A stretch of 44,822 bases of DNA, taken from positions 1 through 44,822 of the forward strand of contig JADFLR010000032.1 of the NCBI GenBank assembly GCA_022564295.1, in the 5' to 3' direction. The notes under the pieces are model-generated. The model was not told where the DNA came from, ran no database searches, and saw only the letters and a program-made list of their open reading frames with translations. The DNA comes from Bacteroidota bacterium (GTDB taxonomy: Bacteria > Bacteroidota > Ignavibacteria > Ignavibacteriales > Ignavibacteriaceae). Below, in pieces: positions 1-8,468 of this stretch. A program made the translations under genes and the position numbers. Position 1 is the first letter of the stretch. Each line of letters starts with the position of its first letter.

Positions 1-123
1 AACATAGGCTAAAGTTCCAGCGTTATTTATTGGCAGGTTAATGTTATTTATGAAATACCTGAATTCAGATTGGGCTTGTGCTGTAGCTATAAATAAAAGT
101 AAAGATAGAATAAAAGTTTTCAT
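1..123 (-). CDS. T9SS cargo protein, third tandem paralog (5' end only)
   Basis: These are the first 41 codons of a gene that leaves the window on the left. The N-terminus starts MKTFILSLLLFIATAQAQ, a typical Sec signal peptide, and matches the first 41 codons of the gene at 135..1832 exactly in DNA and protein. The ATG at 123 has GGGAGG five bases upstream and begins 11 nt after the stop of that gene, so the two are surely one transcript. It is therefore the third member of a tandem family of secreted proteins; whether its body and sorting domain match the others cannot be seen here. Confidence 0.85.
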   Translation of the reverse strand, partial: MKTFILSLLLFIATAQAQSEFRYFINNINLPINNAGTLAYV

Positions 124-127
124 TTTT
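1..127. repeat. Exact direct repeat, copy 1 (with 1710..1836)
   Basis: This block is identical base for base to 1710..1836. It covers the start codon region and the first 41 codons of two adjacent paralogous genes and continues beyond the window edge. Perfect identity at this length points to a recent duplication or gene conversion. Confidence 0.95.
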
Positions 128-134
128 TCCTCCC

Positions 135-1832
135 TTATTTTAAAACAATCATTTTCTTAGTCTCAACAAAAGAGCCAAACTTCAACTGATAAAAATAAAC
201 TCCACTTGGAAGTGAAGAAGCATTAAACTCAACTTTAAAATTTCCGCTTGGCTTTTCTTCATTTACTAATACAGCAATTTCGTTGCCCAAAATATCATAA
301 ACCTTTAGCGTTACCAATTGTTGTTCTGGAATTTGATAAGATATTATGGTTGAAGGATTAAATGGATTTGGATAATTCTGAAATAACTTAAACTCATCAA
401 CAATTAAGTTGTTTTCTTCTTCAACTGGTAAAATATTATCATCAAAATTTGATTGGTAAAATTGCTGCACGAAAGCTGATACCTCTTTACCAACAGTTAC
501 TGAGTTTAGAGGAGAATCTCCCTGTCCAATTGTGTAGCCAATAATAATTGTAATTGGTTTATTTTCTTCAAGGACAAATGGTCCGGTATGAACCAAAATC
601 CTATAATCAGCATCTATCACAGAGATCCATCCAAAATCAGTTTCAGGGTCACCGGAATACCAGTACAAAGGATTTACCTGGCTGCAATCAATACCTCCTC
701 TCACTTGTCCAAATTGCCAGGTGCAGGGGTCTATTAGCTGACCTAACTTTCCTCTTCCCAGCATATAATTTCTTGCTTCAAATTCATCATTCGGATCACC
801 GTTAATAGGATCGCTCGAAAGATAACTATTAGAAGCTGTCATAGATAAATTTTTTGCTCCCGGGAACAGTTGAATCCCTTTGAGAGGACCTTGAAAGTTG
901 TATGCAGTGTCCAATGGTGTATCTATGCTATCTTCATATGTGCCATTTGAATTATTATCAATAAATGTTTCCCCGGGAATGAATGAGTGGGGCTTCTGCA
1001 AGAAATTCATCATAAATGCGGGTGGGTTCTCACCAAATAGACCATCAGGACCCGAATTGTACGTAAATGCTGAAGATGATAATGTATCACAACCGGAGAG
1101 ATCATCTTCGTGAGCTGCTCCAATATCTGCATCCGCCCAGCTTGAGAAATAAACAGAATCTAAAGTGGAATTAACCATTCCTTTGTTTATTATTTTATAG
1201 CGGATAAACAAAACATTTTTTAATTGAGGTGCCGAACTTGATTTGTATCCAAAAACAGTTTGGTGTATTTCAATACCTAATGGAGGGACATTCTCAAATC
1301 TATTGCGGGGATAGACACCATCATTAAAAACACACCAGGCAATCTGATCTCCGATAATGTCAGGTCTGTCTTCATTGATATCCCATTCCCCATTGCCATT
1401 TAGATCAACAGGATTATAAATCCCATCATTATCTCCATCGTAAAATTCAGCCCCAATATCTACAGCGAAAGTCCATTCCTGCCAGGAACCGCCAAAGGGT
1501 TGGTCGCTCTCATTTACAACATAAATTCTATAACGTGGATCATATTGATTCGAATCAACATTACCTGGCTGATAATTCTCAATTAAAATAGACGATGCCA
1601 TTGCATTTGCCCAGAGAGTATCTGAGTTGTAACCTGATAACCAGAATCCACCTGAAAATAAAAAATTAGTGCCAAGATATAAACCCCCGGGTCCGTCTGG
1701 TGGGATGTTAACATAGGCTAAAGTTCCAGCGTTATTTATTGGCAGGTTAATGTTATTTATGAAATACCTGAATTCAGATTGGGCTTGTGCTGTAGCTATA
1801 AATAAAAGTAAAGATAGAATAAAAGTTTTCAT
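135..1832 (-). CDS. Secreted protein with T9SS type A sorting domain (tandem paralog 2)
   Basis: A 565-residue exported protein of unknown function. Residues 1-18 form a signal peptide ending AQAQ. Acidic loops such as DGDNDGIYNPVDLNGNG (about 132-148) and a similar one near 290 resemble calcium-binding thrombospondin type 3 or dockerin-like loops. From residue 484 (FQNYPNPFNP) to the C-terminal KKMIVLK is a complete type A sorting domain, so the protein should cross the outer membrane by T9SS and be anchored or released at the surface. It sits 10 nt downstream of the paralog at 1843..3540, of equal length, and 11 nt upstream of a third copy. Most of the sequence is shared with the 1843..3540 paralog, but the sorting domain is clearly different. 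No catalytic motif is recognised; a surface-structure or adhesin-like role is only a guess. Confidence 0.85.
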   Translation of the reverse strand: MKTFILSLLLFIATAQAQSEFRYFINNINLPINNAGTLAYVNIPPDGPGGLYLGTNFLFSGGFWLSGYNSDTLWANAMASSILIENYQPGNVDSNQYDPRYRIYVVNESDQPFGGSWQEWTFAVDIGAEFYDGDNDGIYNPVDLNGNGEWDINEDRPDIIGDQIAWCVFNDGVYPRNRFENVPPLGIEIHQTVFGYKSSSAPQLKNVLFIRYKIINKGMVNSTLDSVYFSSWADADIGAAHEDDLSGCDTLSSSAFTYNSGPDGLFGENPPAFMMNFLQKPHSFIPGETFIDNNSNGTYEDSIDTPLDTAYNFQGPLKGIQLFPGAKNLSMTASNSYLSSDPINGDPNDEFEARNYMLGRGKLGQLIDPCTWQFGQVRGGIDCSQVNPLYWYSGDPETDFGWISVIDADYRILVHTGPFVLEENKPITIIIGYTIGQGDSPLNSVTVGKEVSAFVQQFYQSNFDDNILPVEEENNLIVDEFKLFQNYPNPFNPSTIISYQIPEQQLVTLKVYDILGNEIAVLVNEEKPSGNFKVEFNASSLPSGVYFYQLKFGSFVETKKMIVLK

Positions 1833-1836
1833 TTTT
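1710..1836. repeat. Exact direct repeat, copy 2 (with 1..127)
   Basis: Second copy of the 127-base exact repeat, lying at the 5' end of the gene at 135..1832. Identity stops in the T-run just before the ribosome binding site: GGGAGG in copy 1, only AGG in copy 2. Confidence 0.95.
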
Positions 1837-1842
1837 CCTACA

Positions 1843-3540
1843 TTATTTTAAAAGGATCATTTTCTTGGTTTCAATGTATGAACCTGCTTTCAACTGGTAA
1901 AAATAAACTCCGCTTGCTAATCTGCTTGCATTGAAATCTATCTCGTAAATTCCTGTAGGTCGCTCTTCGTTTAATAAAGTCGTTACTTCCGCTCCAAGAA
2001 TATCATATATCTTAATTGTCACTTTTCCAGCCTGTGGTATTTGAAACTTGATTCTTGTTACCGGATTGAACGGATTTGGGTAGTTTTGAAATAACTTAAA
2101 CTCATCAACAATTAAGTTATTCTCTTCTTCAACTGGTAAAATATTATCATCAAAATTTGATTGGTAAAATTGTTGAACGAAAGCAGAAACTTCTTTACCA
2201 ACAGTTACTGAGTTTAGTGGAGAATCTCCCTGTCCAATTGTGTAACCAACAATAATTGTAATGGGTTTATCCACTTCTAAAGAAAATGGACCTGTATCTA
2301 CTAGCATTCTTTGATCTGTGGGCCCAGTATTCAGCCATCCATAATTAGTTTCCGGATCTCCAGAAAACCAGAATAGTGGATCTATCGCTTCACAAGGAAT
2401 ACCTCCAAAAACACTACTCCAGTAGTCATCACAAGGATCCATCGGTTCACCTAATTTCAACAGTCCAAGCATATAATTTCTTGCTTCAAATTCATCATTC
2501 GGATCACCCCGAATCGGATCAGATGCTATATAATGCGTAAATGCTGTCATTATTTGGTTCTTAGCTCCAGGAAATAATTGTATTCCCTTTAATGGACCCT
2601 GATGGTTGTATGCAGTATCAAGCGGCGTGTCTATACTGTCTTCATACGTTCCATTAAAATTATTATCAATAAATGTTTCTCCCGGAATATATGAGTAAGG
2701 TCCCTGTAAGAGATTTATGAAGAAAGAAGGAACTTCATCACCGAATCCAGGATCAGGATCCAAACCATATATAAATCCCGAATTCGTAAGAGTATCAGAA
2801 CCAACTAAATCATCATCAAATACAACTCCAAGATCAGCATCAGCCCAGGCAGTGAAATAAACAGAGTCTAAAAGGGAATTAACCGTTCCTTTATTAAGAA
2901 TTTTATAACGAATAAACAAAACATTTTTTAGTTGAGGTGCCGAACTTGATTTGTATCCAAAAACTGTTTGGTGTATTTCAATACCTAACGGAGGGACATT
3001 TTCAAATCTGAGCCTTGGCGTCACCCCATCATTAAAAACGCACCATGCAATCTGATCTCCGATAATATCAGGTCTGTCTTCATTAATATCCCACTCTCCA
3101 TTGCCATTTAGATCAACAGAATTATAAACGCCATCATTATCTCCATCATAAAATTCAGCTCCGATATCTACTGCGAGACTCCATTTTTGCCAGGAACCAC
3201 CAAAGGGCTGGTCGCTCTCTTTTACAACATATATTCTAAAACGTGGATCATTTTGGTTTGAATCAACATTCCCCGGCAGGTAATTCTCAATCAAGGATGC
3301 TGATGCCTGTGCATTTGCCCAGAGAGTATCACCATTGTAACCGGATAAAAAGAATCCGCCTGAAAATAAAAATTCAATACCAAGATATCTCCCTCCGCTA
3401 CCATCTGGTGGAATATTAACGGCAGCTAAAACACCGTAGTTATTTATTGGCAAGTTGATGTTGTTTATGAAAAACCTGAATTCAGATTGGGCTTGAAGAG
3501 TTGATACAAACAATAAAACCGATATAATAATAAGCTTCAT
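1843..3540 (-). CDS. Secreted protein with T9SS type A sorting domain (tandem paralog 1)
   Basis: First visible gene of the tandem cargo operon. An upstream in-frame start at 3555 is possible, but the ATG at 3540 has GGGAGG six bases upstream and directly opens the signal peptide MKLIIISVLLFVSTLQAQ, giving 565 residues, exactly the length of its neighbour. It has the same calcium-loop-like acidic segments and ends in a full sorting domain (QNYPNPFNP to KKMILLK). About 60 residues just before the sorting domain, from GYTIGQGDSP to FQNYPNPFNP, are identical to the neighbour; the sorting domain after that diverges. The function of the N-terminal body is unknown. Confidence 0.85.
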   Translation of the reverse strand: MKLIIISVLLFVSTLQAQSEFRFFINNINLPINNYGVLAAVNIPPDGSGGRYLGIEFLFSGGFFLSGYNGDTLWANAQASASLIENYLPGNVDSNQNDPRFRIYVVKESDQPFGGSWQKWSLAVDIGAEFYDGDNDGVYNSVDLNGNGEWDINEDRPDIIGDQIAWCVFNDGVTPRLRFENVPPLGIEIHQTVFGYKSSSAPQLKNVLFIRYKILNKGTVNSLLDSVYFTAWADADLGVVFDDDLVGSDTLTNSGFIYGLDPDPGFGDEVPSFFINLLQGPYSYIPGETFIDNNFNGTYEDSIDTPLDTAYNHQGPLKGIQLFPGAKNQIMTAFTHYIASDPIRGDPNDEFEARNYMLGLLKLGEPMDPCDDYWSSVFGGIPCEAIDPLFWFSGDPETNYGWLNTGPTDQRMLVDTGPFSLEVDKPITIIVGYTIGQGDSPLNSVTVGKEVSAFVQQFYQSNFDDNILPVEEENNLIVDEFKLFQNYPNPFNPVTRIKFQIPQAGKVTIKIYDILGAEVTTLLNEERPTGIYEIDFNASRLASGVYFYQLKAGSYIETKKMILLK

Positions 3541-3738
3541 TCTTACCTCCCGCAAATGTAAAACTAAACATGCTGGTTGAATGTAAATTAATCTGCACCC
3601 AAAAGCAATGAGCTATTAATGGTCAAAAATATTCTTGATTACAAAATTAAGTTTGTTTTCTTTGGAATTAGTTACTATTCCTCTTAATTTTTGATTCTCA
3701 ATTATTTGTAATTAGTACAAAAAAGAGGAGTTACGAAA

Positions 3739-4884
3739 GTGGTTATAGCTATTCCAAAAGAGATCCTCCCCGGAGAGAACAGAGTCGCTTGTGTTCCCGA
3801 TGTTGCTTCAAAGTATATCAAAGCCGGATTCGAAGTTCAAGTAGAAAGTAATGCCGGTTTGAACGCCGGATTCACTAATGAAGATTATGGAAAAGCAGGG
3901 GCAAAGGTCCTAGATAATTTGAATGACCTTTACTCATCGGCGGATATGGTTCTTAAAGTTCAACGCCCGTCAGATCATCCCGATGCAGGAAAACACGAAC
4001 TTGATTTGATGAAAAGCGGAACAATATTAATTACATTTCTTTATCCACTTCATTATTCTGATCTTGCCAAACATTGCGCTGCAAAAGGAATCAATGTTGT
4101 TTCAATGGATATGATTCCGAGAACAAGCATAGCTCAGAAGATGGATGCTTTAAGTTCGCAGGCAAACATTGCCGGTTACAAAAGTGTTATTATGACTGCA
4201 AATGAACTTGGTAAAATCTTTCCATTAATGATGACTGCGGCAGGGACAATTTCACCTGCAAGAGTTGTTATTATGGGAGCCGGTGTTGCAGGATTGCAGG
4301 CATTGGGTACTGCAAAAAGATTAGGAGCTGTTGTAGAAGTATCGGATATTCGTCCAGCAGTTAAAGAGGAAGTGCAGAGTCTCGGCGGGAGATATATTGA
4401 AGTTGAAACCGATGAAGATATGCAGGACGAAGGCGGTTATGCAAAAGAAGCTTCGGAAGAATTCTTAAAGAAACAGAAAGAACTTATCTTCAAACATATA
4501 ACTGAAGCTGATATTGTTATTACAACAGCGCTTGTTCCGGGTAAAAAAGCACCTGTACTCGTTAGCGAGGAAATGGTTAAAAATATGAAACCCGGCAGTG
4601 TAATTTTAGATATGGCTGTAGAGTTCGGTGGTAATTGCGAATTAAGCGAAAATGGTAAAACCGTTAAAAAGCATAATGTAGTAATTATCGGAGAACCAAA
4701 TCTTCCCAGTTTAGTTCCAACACACGCAAGTGAAATGTATTCAAAAAATATTTTGAATTTCGTTAATCACTTTACTAAAGAAGGTAAGTTTGAACTTGAT
4801 ATGGAAGACGAAATAATTCAGGGAGCATTAATTACTAATAACAGTGAAGTAATAAACCAGAGAATAAAAGATTTACTGCAGTAA
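3739..4884 (+). CDS. pntAA: NAD(P) transhydrogenase subunit alpha part 1 (domain I)
   Basis: Soluble NAD(H)-binding subunit of the proton-translocating transhydrogenase, which uses the proton gradient to move hydride from NADH to NADP+. It has 381 residues, close to the usual ~384 of three-subunit enzymes such as that of Rhodospirillum rubrum. Seen: the alanine dehydrogenase/PNT signature around 128-150 (IPRTSIAQKMDALSSQ) with the NAD-contacting R128, Q133 and D136 expected from that enzyme, and the Rossmann loop GAGVAGLQA at 180-188. The GTG start is chosen because GAGGAG lies eight bases upstream. It leads the operon pntAA-pntAB-pntB and is divergent from the T9SS cargo operon across ~200 bp. 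Confidence 0.96.
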   Translation: MVIAIPKEILPGENRVACVPDVASKYIKAGFEVQVESNAGLNAGFTNEDYGKAGAKVLDNLNDLYSSADMVLKVQRPSDHPDAGKHELDLMKSGTILITFLYPLHYSDLAKHCAAKGINVVSMDMIPRTSIAQKMDALSSQANIAGYKSVIMTANELGKIFPLMMTAAGTISPARVVIMGAGVAGLQALGTAKRLGAVVEVSDIRPAVKEEVQSLGGRYIEVETDEDMQDEGGYAKEASEEFLKKQKELIFKHITEADIVITTALVPGKKAPVLVSEEMVKNMKPGSVILDMAVEFGGNCELSENGKTVKKHNVVIIGEPNLPSLVPTHASEMYSKNILNFVNHFTKEGKFELDMEDEIIQGALITNNSEVINQRIKDLLQ

Positions 4885-4933
4885 TTGTATTTCCCTTCAT
4901 TTAAACATTTAAAACAAAAATAAGGTAGAAATT

Positions 4934-5218
4934 ATGGATGGACAAAGCTTTTTAATGCTAGTCTATATTTTCGTGCTTGCGATATTCGTTGGCTTTGAAC
5001 TAATAACAAAAGTTCCTCCTACACTCCACACACCTTTAATGTCCGGCTCAAATGCCATCTCAGGCATTACAATAGTTGGTGCATTATTAAGTGCAGGATT
5101 GGAGGAGTTTACTATCAGCACTATTCTTGGTCTTGTGGCTGTTATTTTTGCAATGATAAACGTTGTCGGCGGTTATCTTGTTACAGACCGAATGCTCAAA
5201 ATGTTCAAAAAAAAGTGA
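4934..5218 (+). CDS. pntAB: NAD(P) transhydrogenase subunit alpha part 2 (membrane domain)
   Basis: Small membrane subunit (94 residues) with three hydrophobic segments, supplying part of domain II, the proton channel. The family stretch VPPTLHTPLMSGSNAISGI (about 27-45) is present. It lies 49 nt after pntAA and 8 nt before pntB. The separate pntAB gene shows that this is the three-polypeptide form of the enzyme rather than the E. coli two-polypeptide form. AAGG precedes the ATG by eight bases. Confidence 0.96.
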   Translation: MDGQSFLMLVYIFVLAIFVGFELITKVPPTLHTPLMSGSNAISGITIVGALLSAGLEEFTISTILGLVAVIFAMINVVGGYLVTDRMLKMFKKK

Positions 5219-5226
5219 GATGAAAA

Positions 5227-6609
5227 ATGGAGTTAGTAATTCAATTAACATATTTGGTTGCCTCAGTATTTTTCATCTACGGATTGAAAATGTTGGGTTC
5301 ACCAAAAACTGCACGCAAAGGAAACATGTATTCCGCTTTGGGAATGCTGATGGCAATAATTGTAACTTTATTTGATAAACATATCATTAACTACGAATGG
5401 ATTATTATTGGTCTGATTGCTGGTTCTGCCATCGGATCTACATTTGCATTAAGAGTTAAAATGACAGGCATGCCGCAGATGGTTGGTTTGCTGAACGGAT
5501 TGGGCGGCGGTGCATCTGTTTTAGTTGCACTTTCAGAGTATTACAAAATCGTTCCCGAAATACCTGTAACCACAGGCACTACAATTATTATAAGTATTTT
5601 AATCGGCAGTGTAACTTTCACAGGGTCATTAATTGCATTCGGAAAACTTCAAGGTATAGTTACAGGTAAAGTTGTTAAATATCCATTACAGCATCCTATA
5701 AATGCTCTACTACTTTTGGTTGTAATAGCTATTGGTGTTTATATTGTCATCAATCCCGGAAATGCAGATATTCTTTTAAGTGTTGTGGGTGTTGCATTAG
5801 TGCTTGGTGTATTACTTGTACTGCCAATAGGTGGCGCCGATATGCCTGTTGCGATTTCCTTGCTTAACTCATACTCAGGTTTAGCTGCTGCATCAACAGG
5901 TTTTGTTCTGCAGAATAATATGCTGATAATTGCCGGCGCTCTCGTTGGTGCTGCGGGAATTATACTTACACTCATAATGTGCCGTGCAATGAATCGTTCG
6001 TTAATGAATGTTGTTCTCGGCGGATGGGCTTCAGCCGGAGCAGAAGGACCTGCAGCAGAAAGCGCAGGACCAAAAGGTGATGTAAAATCGGTTGATGCCG
6101 AAGAGTTGGCAATGATACTTGATTCCGTTAGCAGTGTTATTATTGTACCGGGTTACGGTATGGCAGTTGCGCAAGCACAACATGCGGTAAGAGAACTTGC
6201 AAACACTCTCGAAAAGAAAGGCGTAAAAGTTCGTTATGCAATTCATCCTGTTGCCGGAAGAATGCCCGGGCATATGAATGTACTGCTTGCAGAAGCACAA
6301 GTTCCGTACGATGAACTAATTGCACTTGAAGATATCAACGATGACTTCCCAAATACGGATGTAGTAATTGTCATCGGTGCAAATGATGTTGTTAACCCTG
6401 CTGCAAGGAATGATAAAAGCAGTCCGATTTATGGAATGCCAATCCTTAATGCAGATTATGCCAAAACAGTTGTTATAAATAAGAGATCGTTGAACGTTGG
6501 TTATGCCGGAATTGATAACGAATTATTCTTCTATCCGAATACACTTATGTATTTTGGCGATGCAAAAGACGCGATGAGTAAATTAAATAGTGAGTTGAAA
6601 GAACTTTAG
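5227..6609 (+). CDS. pntB: NAD(P) transhydrogenase subunit beta
   Basis: Membrane and NADP(H)-binding subunit (460 residues). About eight to nine hydrophobic helices fill residues 1-270, then a linker rich in A/G/E, then domain III. Domain III shows its hallmark motifs in order: VPGYGMAVAQAQ, HPVAGRMPGHMNVLLAEA, GANDVVNPAA, SPIYGMPIL and KRSLNVGYAGIDN, which bind NADP(H). Length and motif order are normal, with no sign of damage. The gene closes the operon and is followed by a strong intrinsic terminator. The likely job is keeping the NADPH pool charged for biosynthesis. Confidence 0.97.
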   Translation: MELVIQLTYLVASVFFIYGLKMLGSPKTARKGNMYSALGMLMAIIVTLFDKHIINYEWIIIGLIAGSAIGSTFALRVKMTGMPQMVGLLNGLGGGASVLVALSEYYKIVPEIPVTTGTTIIISILIGSVTFTGSLIAFGKLQGIVTGKVVKYPLQHPINALLLLVVIAIGVYIVINPGNADILLSVVGVALVLGVLLVLPIGGADMPVAISLLNSYSGLAAASTGFVLQNNMLIIAGALVGAAGIILTLIMCRAMNRSLMNVVLGGWASAGAEGPAAESAGPKGDVKSVDAEELAMILDSVSSVIIVPGYGMAVAQAQHAVRELANTLEKKGVKVRYAIHPVAGRMPGHMNVLLAEAQVPYDELIALEDINDDFPNTDVVIVIGANDVVNPAARNDKSSPIYGMPILNADYAKTVVINKRSLNVGYAGIDNELFFYPNTLMYFGDAKDAMSKLNSELKEL

Positions 6610-6634
6610 TTTATAGCTCAATTATTATTTAAAT

Positions 6635-6666
6635 ACCCTCATTCTTTTTGAGTGAGGGTTTTTAAT
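6635..6666 (+). terminator. Intrinsic terminator of the pnt operon
   Basis: The 10-bp stem ACCCTCATTC/GAGTGAGGGT (one G-T pair) has a five-T loop and is followed by a T-rich tail. It lies 26 nt after the pntB stop codon. Confidence 0.85.
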
Positions 6667-6753
6667 TTTTGCATAACCTTTATATGATGTTTAATTAATC
6701 CGAATCTTTTATATTGCAGTTAGATTATTCTTATTAACAGGAGATAAAACATT

Positions 6754-6993
6754 ATGCGTATAGATTGGACGGAATACCTGAACCAAACTATTAATGTAAC
6801 GATGAGCGAAAACTACGGAATGACCATCGATCCAAAAGCAGACACACCTGTTTATGAAATTGTTTTTAAGACAGGCAGGCTGGTAAATGCTTTTGATGAC
6901 GGTTTACTTTTGGAAGCGGACAGGGAAGGGCAGCTGGTTAAAATTTTTATTCCATACACATCAATAAAATGTGTAGAAATATTTGATATCTAA
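6754..6993 (+). CDS. Small hypothetical protein (79 aa)
   Basis: A 79-residue soluble protein with no signal peptide or membrane segment. It has AGGAG upstream of its ATG and normal-looking coding sequence. The second half (VYEIVFKTGRLVNAFDDGLLLEA, then IPYTSIKCVEIFDI, here quoted in parts) reads like a short all-beta barrel in which a strand, an acidic turn and a final IPY..I..VEI strand resemble Sm-like or PRC-barrel folds. That fold idea is inference only. It ends 13 nt before the start of the T9SS plug-like gene and is probably cotranscribed with it. Confidence 0.75.
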   Translation: MRIDWTEYLNQTINVTMSENYGMTIDPKADTPVYEIVFKTGRLVNAFDDGLLLEADREGQLVKIFIPYTSIKCVEIFDI

Positions 6994-7006
6994 AAGAGGG
7001 ACTAAC

Positions 7007-8230
7007 TTGTTAAAATATTTTGTTCTCATAATGCTTCTTCCGGGTTATAACTCTGTTTATACGCAAGATATCCAAATTAAAAGTCTTGTTACTTACACCA
7101 CCGATGACCGGTTAGCTTTTCCGGTATTAACCAGTGAGAATAAATTTGTTATTGAGTTTGATATTAAATCGGACTTTGAACCGACTCTGAGCATACTCTT
7201 CAGGTTTTGTAATGAAGGATGGATGCCAACAAAAAATATTTTTCTTCTCAATCAAAACAGAAATTCCACACAACTTTTTCAATTTGAGCGTCTCCCGGTA
7301 ACAGTTGAAGATGCTGATTATCATTTTAAAGGGAGCTTTCCCGACAGGGATGGTTTTATAGAACTTCCGTTTTCTGGTAAATGGAGATTTTATATAACCG
7401 ATCGGCAGGATACATCTTTGGTGTATGCTGAAGGCAGGTTTTTTGTTGTTAATAACCAGGTAAATCTGCGTTCAACACTTAATAGAGATGAGCTTGAAGA
7501 TAAAAACTATTGGCCGGTAGAACTTGCAAAAGTTTTTAACATCACAACTAATTTTGATTTACCCGATGACTTTTTCCCGAGTTATGTTGACCGCCTGGAA
7601 ATTATACAAAATAGAAATATTTATGAACCGATTGTAATTGAAAGAAATGCGAACACTTTGGAAAGACAGTTCAAGTGGGATGCAAACAGGATGTTTACTT
7701 ATATTTCGCGGGATATACCTGCAGGAAATGAGTACCGGCAGGTAGATATTCGTAATTTTAATTTCTTCAGTGAAAAGAATGTTAAAGCACAACGAGACGG
7801 GTTGGAATTTTCAAGATTCTTCTTAAATGTTCCTCCCGATCTCAACGGAAATAAAATTTTCAAGGATCATAAAGATCCTTATGCTACCTATCTTAATATT
7901 ACATTTTCAATCCGCCCGCCGGATGATGTTTATGGTGATATTTTTCTTGTTGGTGCATTTAATAACTGGCGTCTATCCCTTGAATATAAATTACAACCCG
8001 AAGCAGGAATTTATTCTATAACTATTCCTTTAAAAAGAGGGATTTACGATTATCAATATATAGTTGGTGATGAGATTGACGGTGAAATAGCTAATGCCGA
8101 TTGGTTAGTGCTTGAAGGCAACACGTGGAATAATAAAAAAGTTTATAATATTTTTCTTTACTATAACGAACCTTCTTTAGGCGGTTATGAAAGAATAATA
8201 GGTTATTTAAGATTACCGGGAAAACAATGA
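7007..8230 (+). CDS. T9SS plug-like protein (DUF5103 family)
   Basis: About 407 residues. It resembles the family once called DUF5103, now known as the type IX secretion plug, which in Flavobacterium closes the SprA outer-membrane channel from the periplasm. Seen: an N-terminal beta domain with the pattern LSILFRFCNEGWMPT (where relatives have HCNADW), F.G.FPDRDGF, and RFFVV near 140-155; then a C-terminal beta domain with LVGAFNNW, LKRGIYDYQYIV and ERIIGYLRL. The TTG at 7007 is preferred because AGAGGG lies six bases upstream and it opens a signal peptide; a TTG at 6983 would overlap the preceding gene and has no such site. A plug fits the several T9SS cargos in this window. Confidence 0.75.
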   Translation: MLKYFVLIMLLPGYNSVYTQDIQIKSLVTYTTDDRLAFPVLTSENKFVIEFDIKSDFEPTLSILFRFCNEGWMPTKNIFLLNQNRNSTQLFQFERLPVTVEDADYHFKGSFPDRDGFIELPFSGKWRFYITDRQDTSLVYAEGRFFVVNNQVNLRSTLNRDELEDKNYWPVELAKVFNITTNFDLPDDFFPSYVDRLEIIQNRNIYEPIVIERNANTLERQFKWDANRMFTYISRDIPAGNEYRQVDIRNFNFFSEKNVKAQRDGLEFSRFFLNVPPDLNGNKIFKDHKDPYATYLNITFSIRPPDDVYGDIFLVGAFNNWRLSLEYKLQPEAGIYSITIPLKRGIYDYQYIVGDEIDGEIANADWLVLEGNTWNNKKVYNIFLYYNEPSLGGYERIIGYLRLPGKQ

Positions 8231-8468
8231 TGAATAGAGTCTTACAATATAACCAGATGAAACGAGCATGAAAAAACATTTACACACAAAGGAATGATTA
8301 TATTTGTGAGATTAAAATATGCGTTGGTGCATGGTTGGATGGTTCCATGAAGTATGATTCAAAAAGGTTTTCAAAATGTGTCTATACGACAAGATTCGGA
8401 TTCATTACATACATTAATGCAATCAAACATTCATACTTAGCAACTGTGAAGATTAGAAAGAGAAACAA

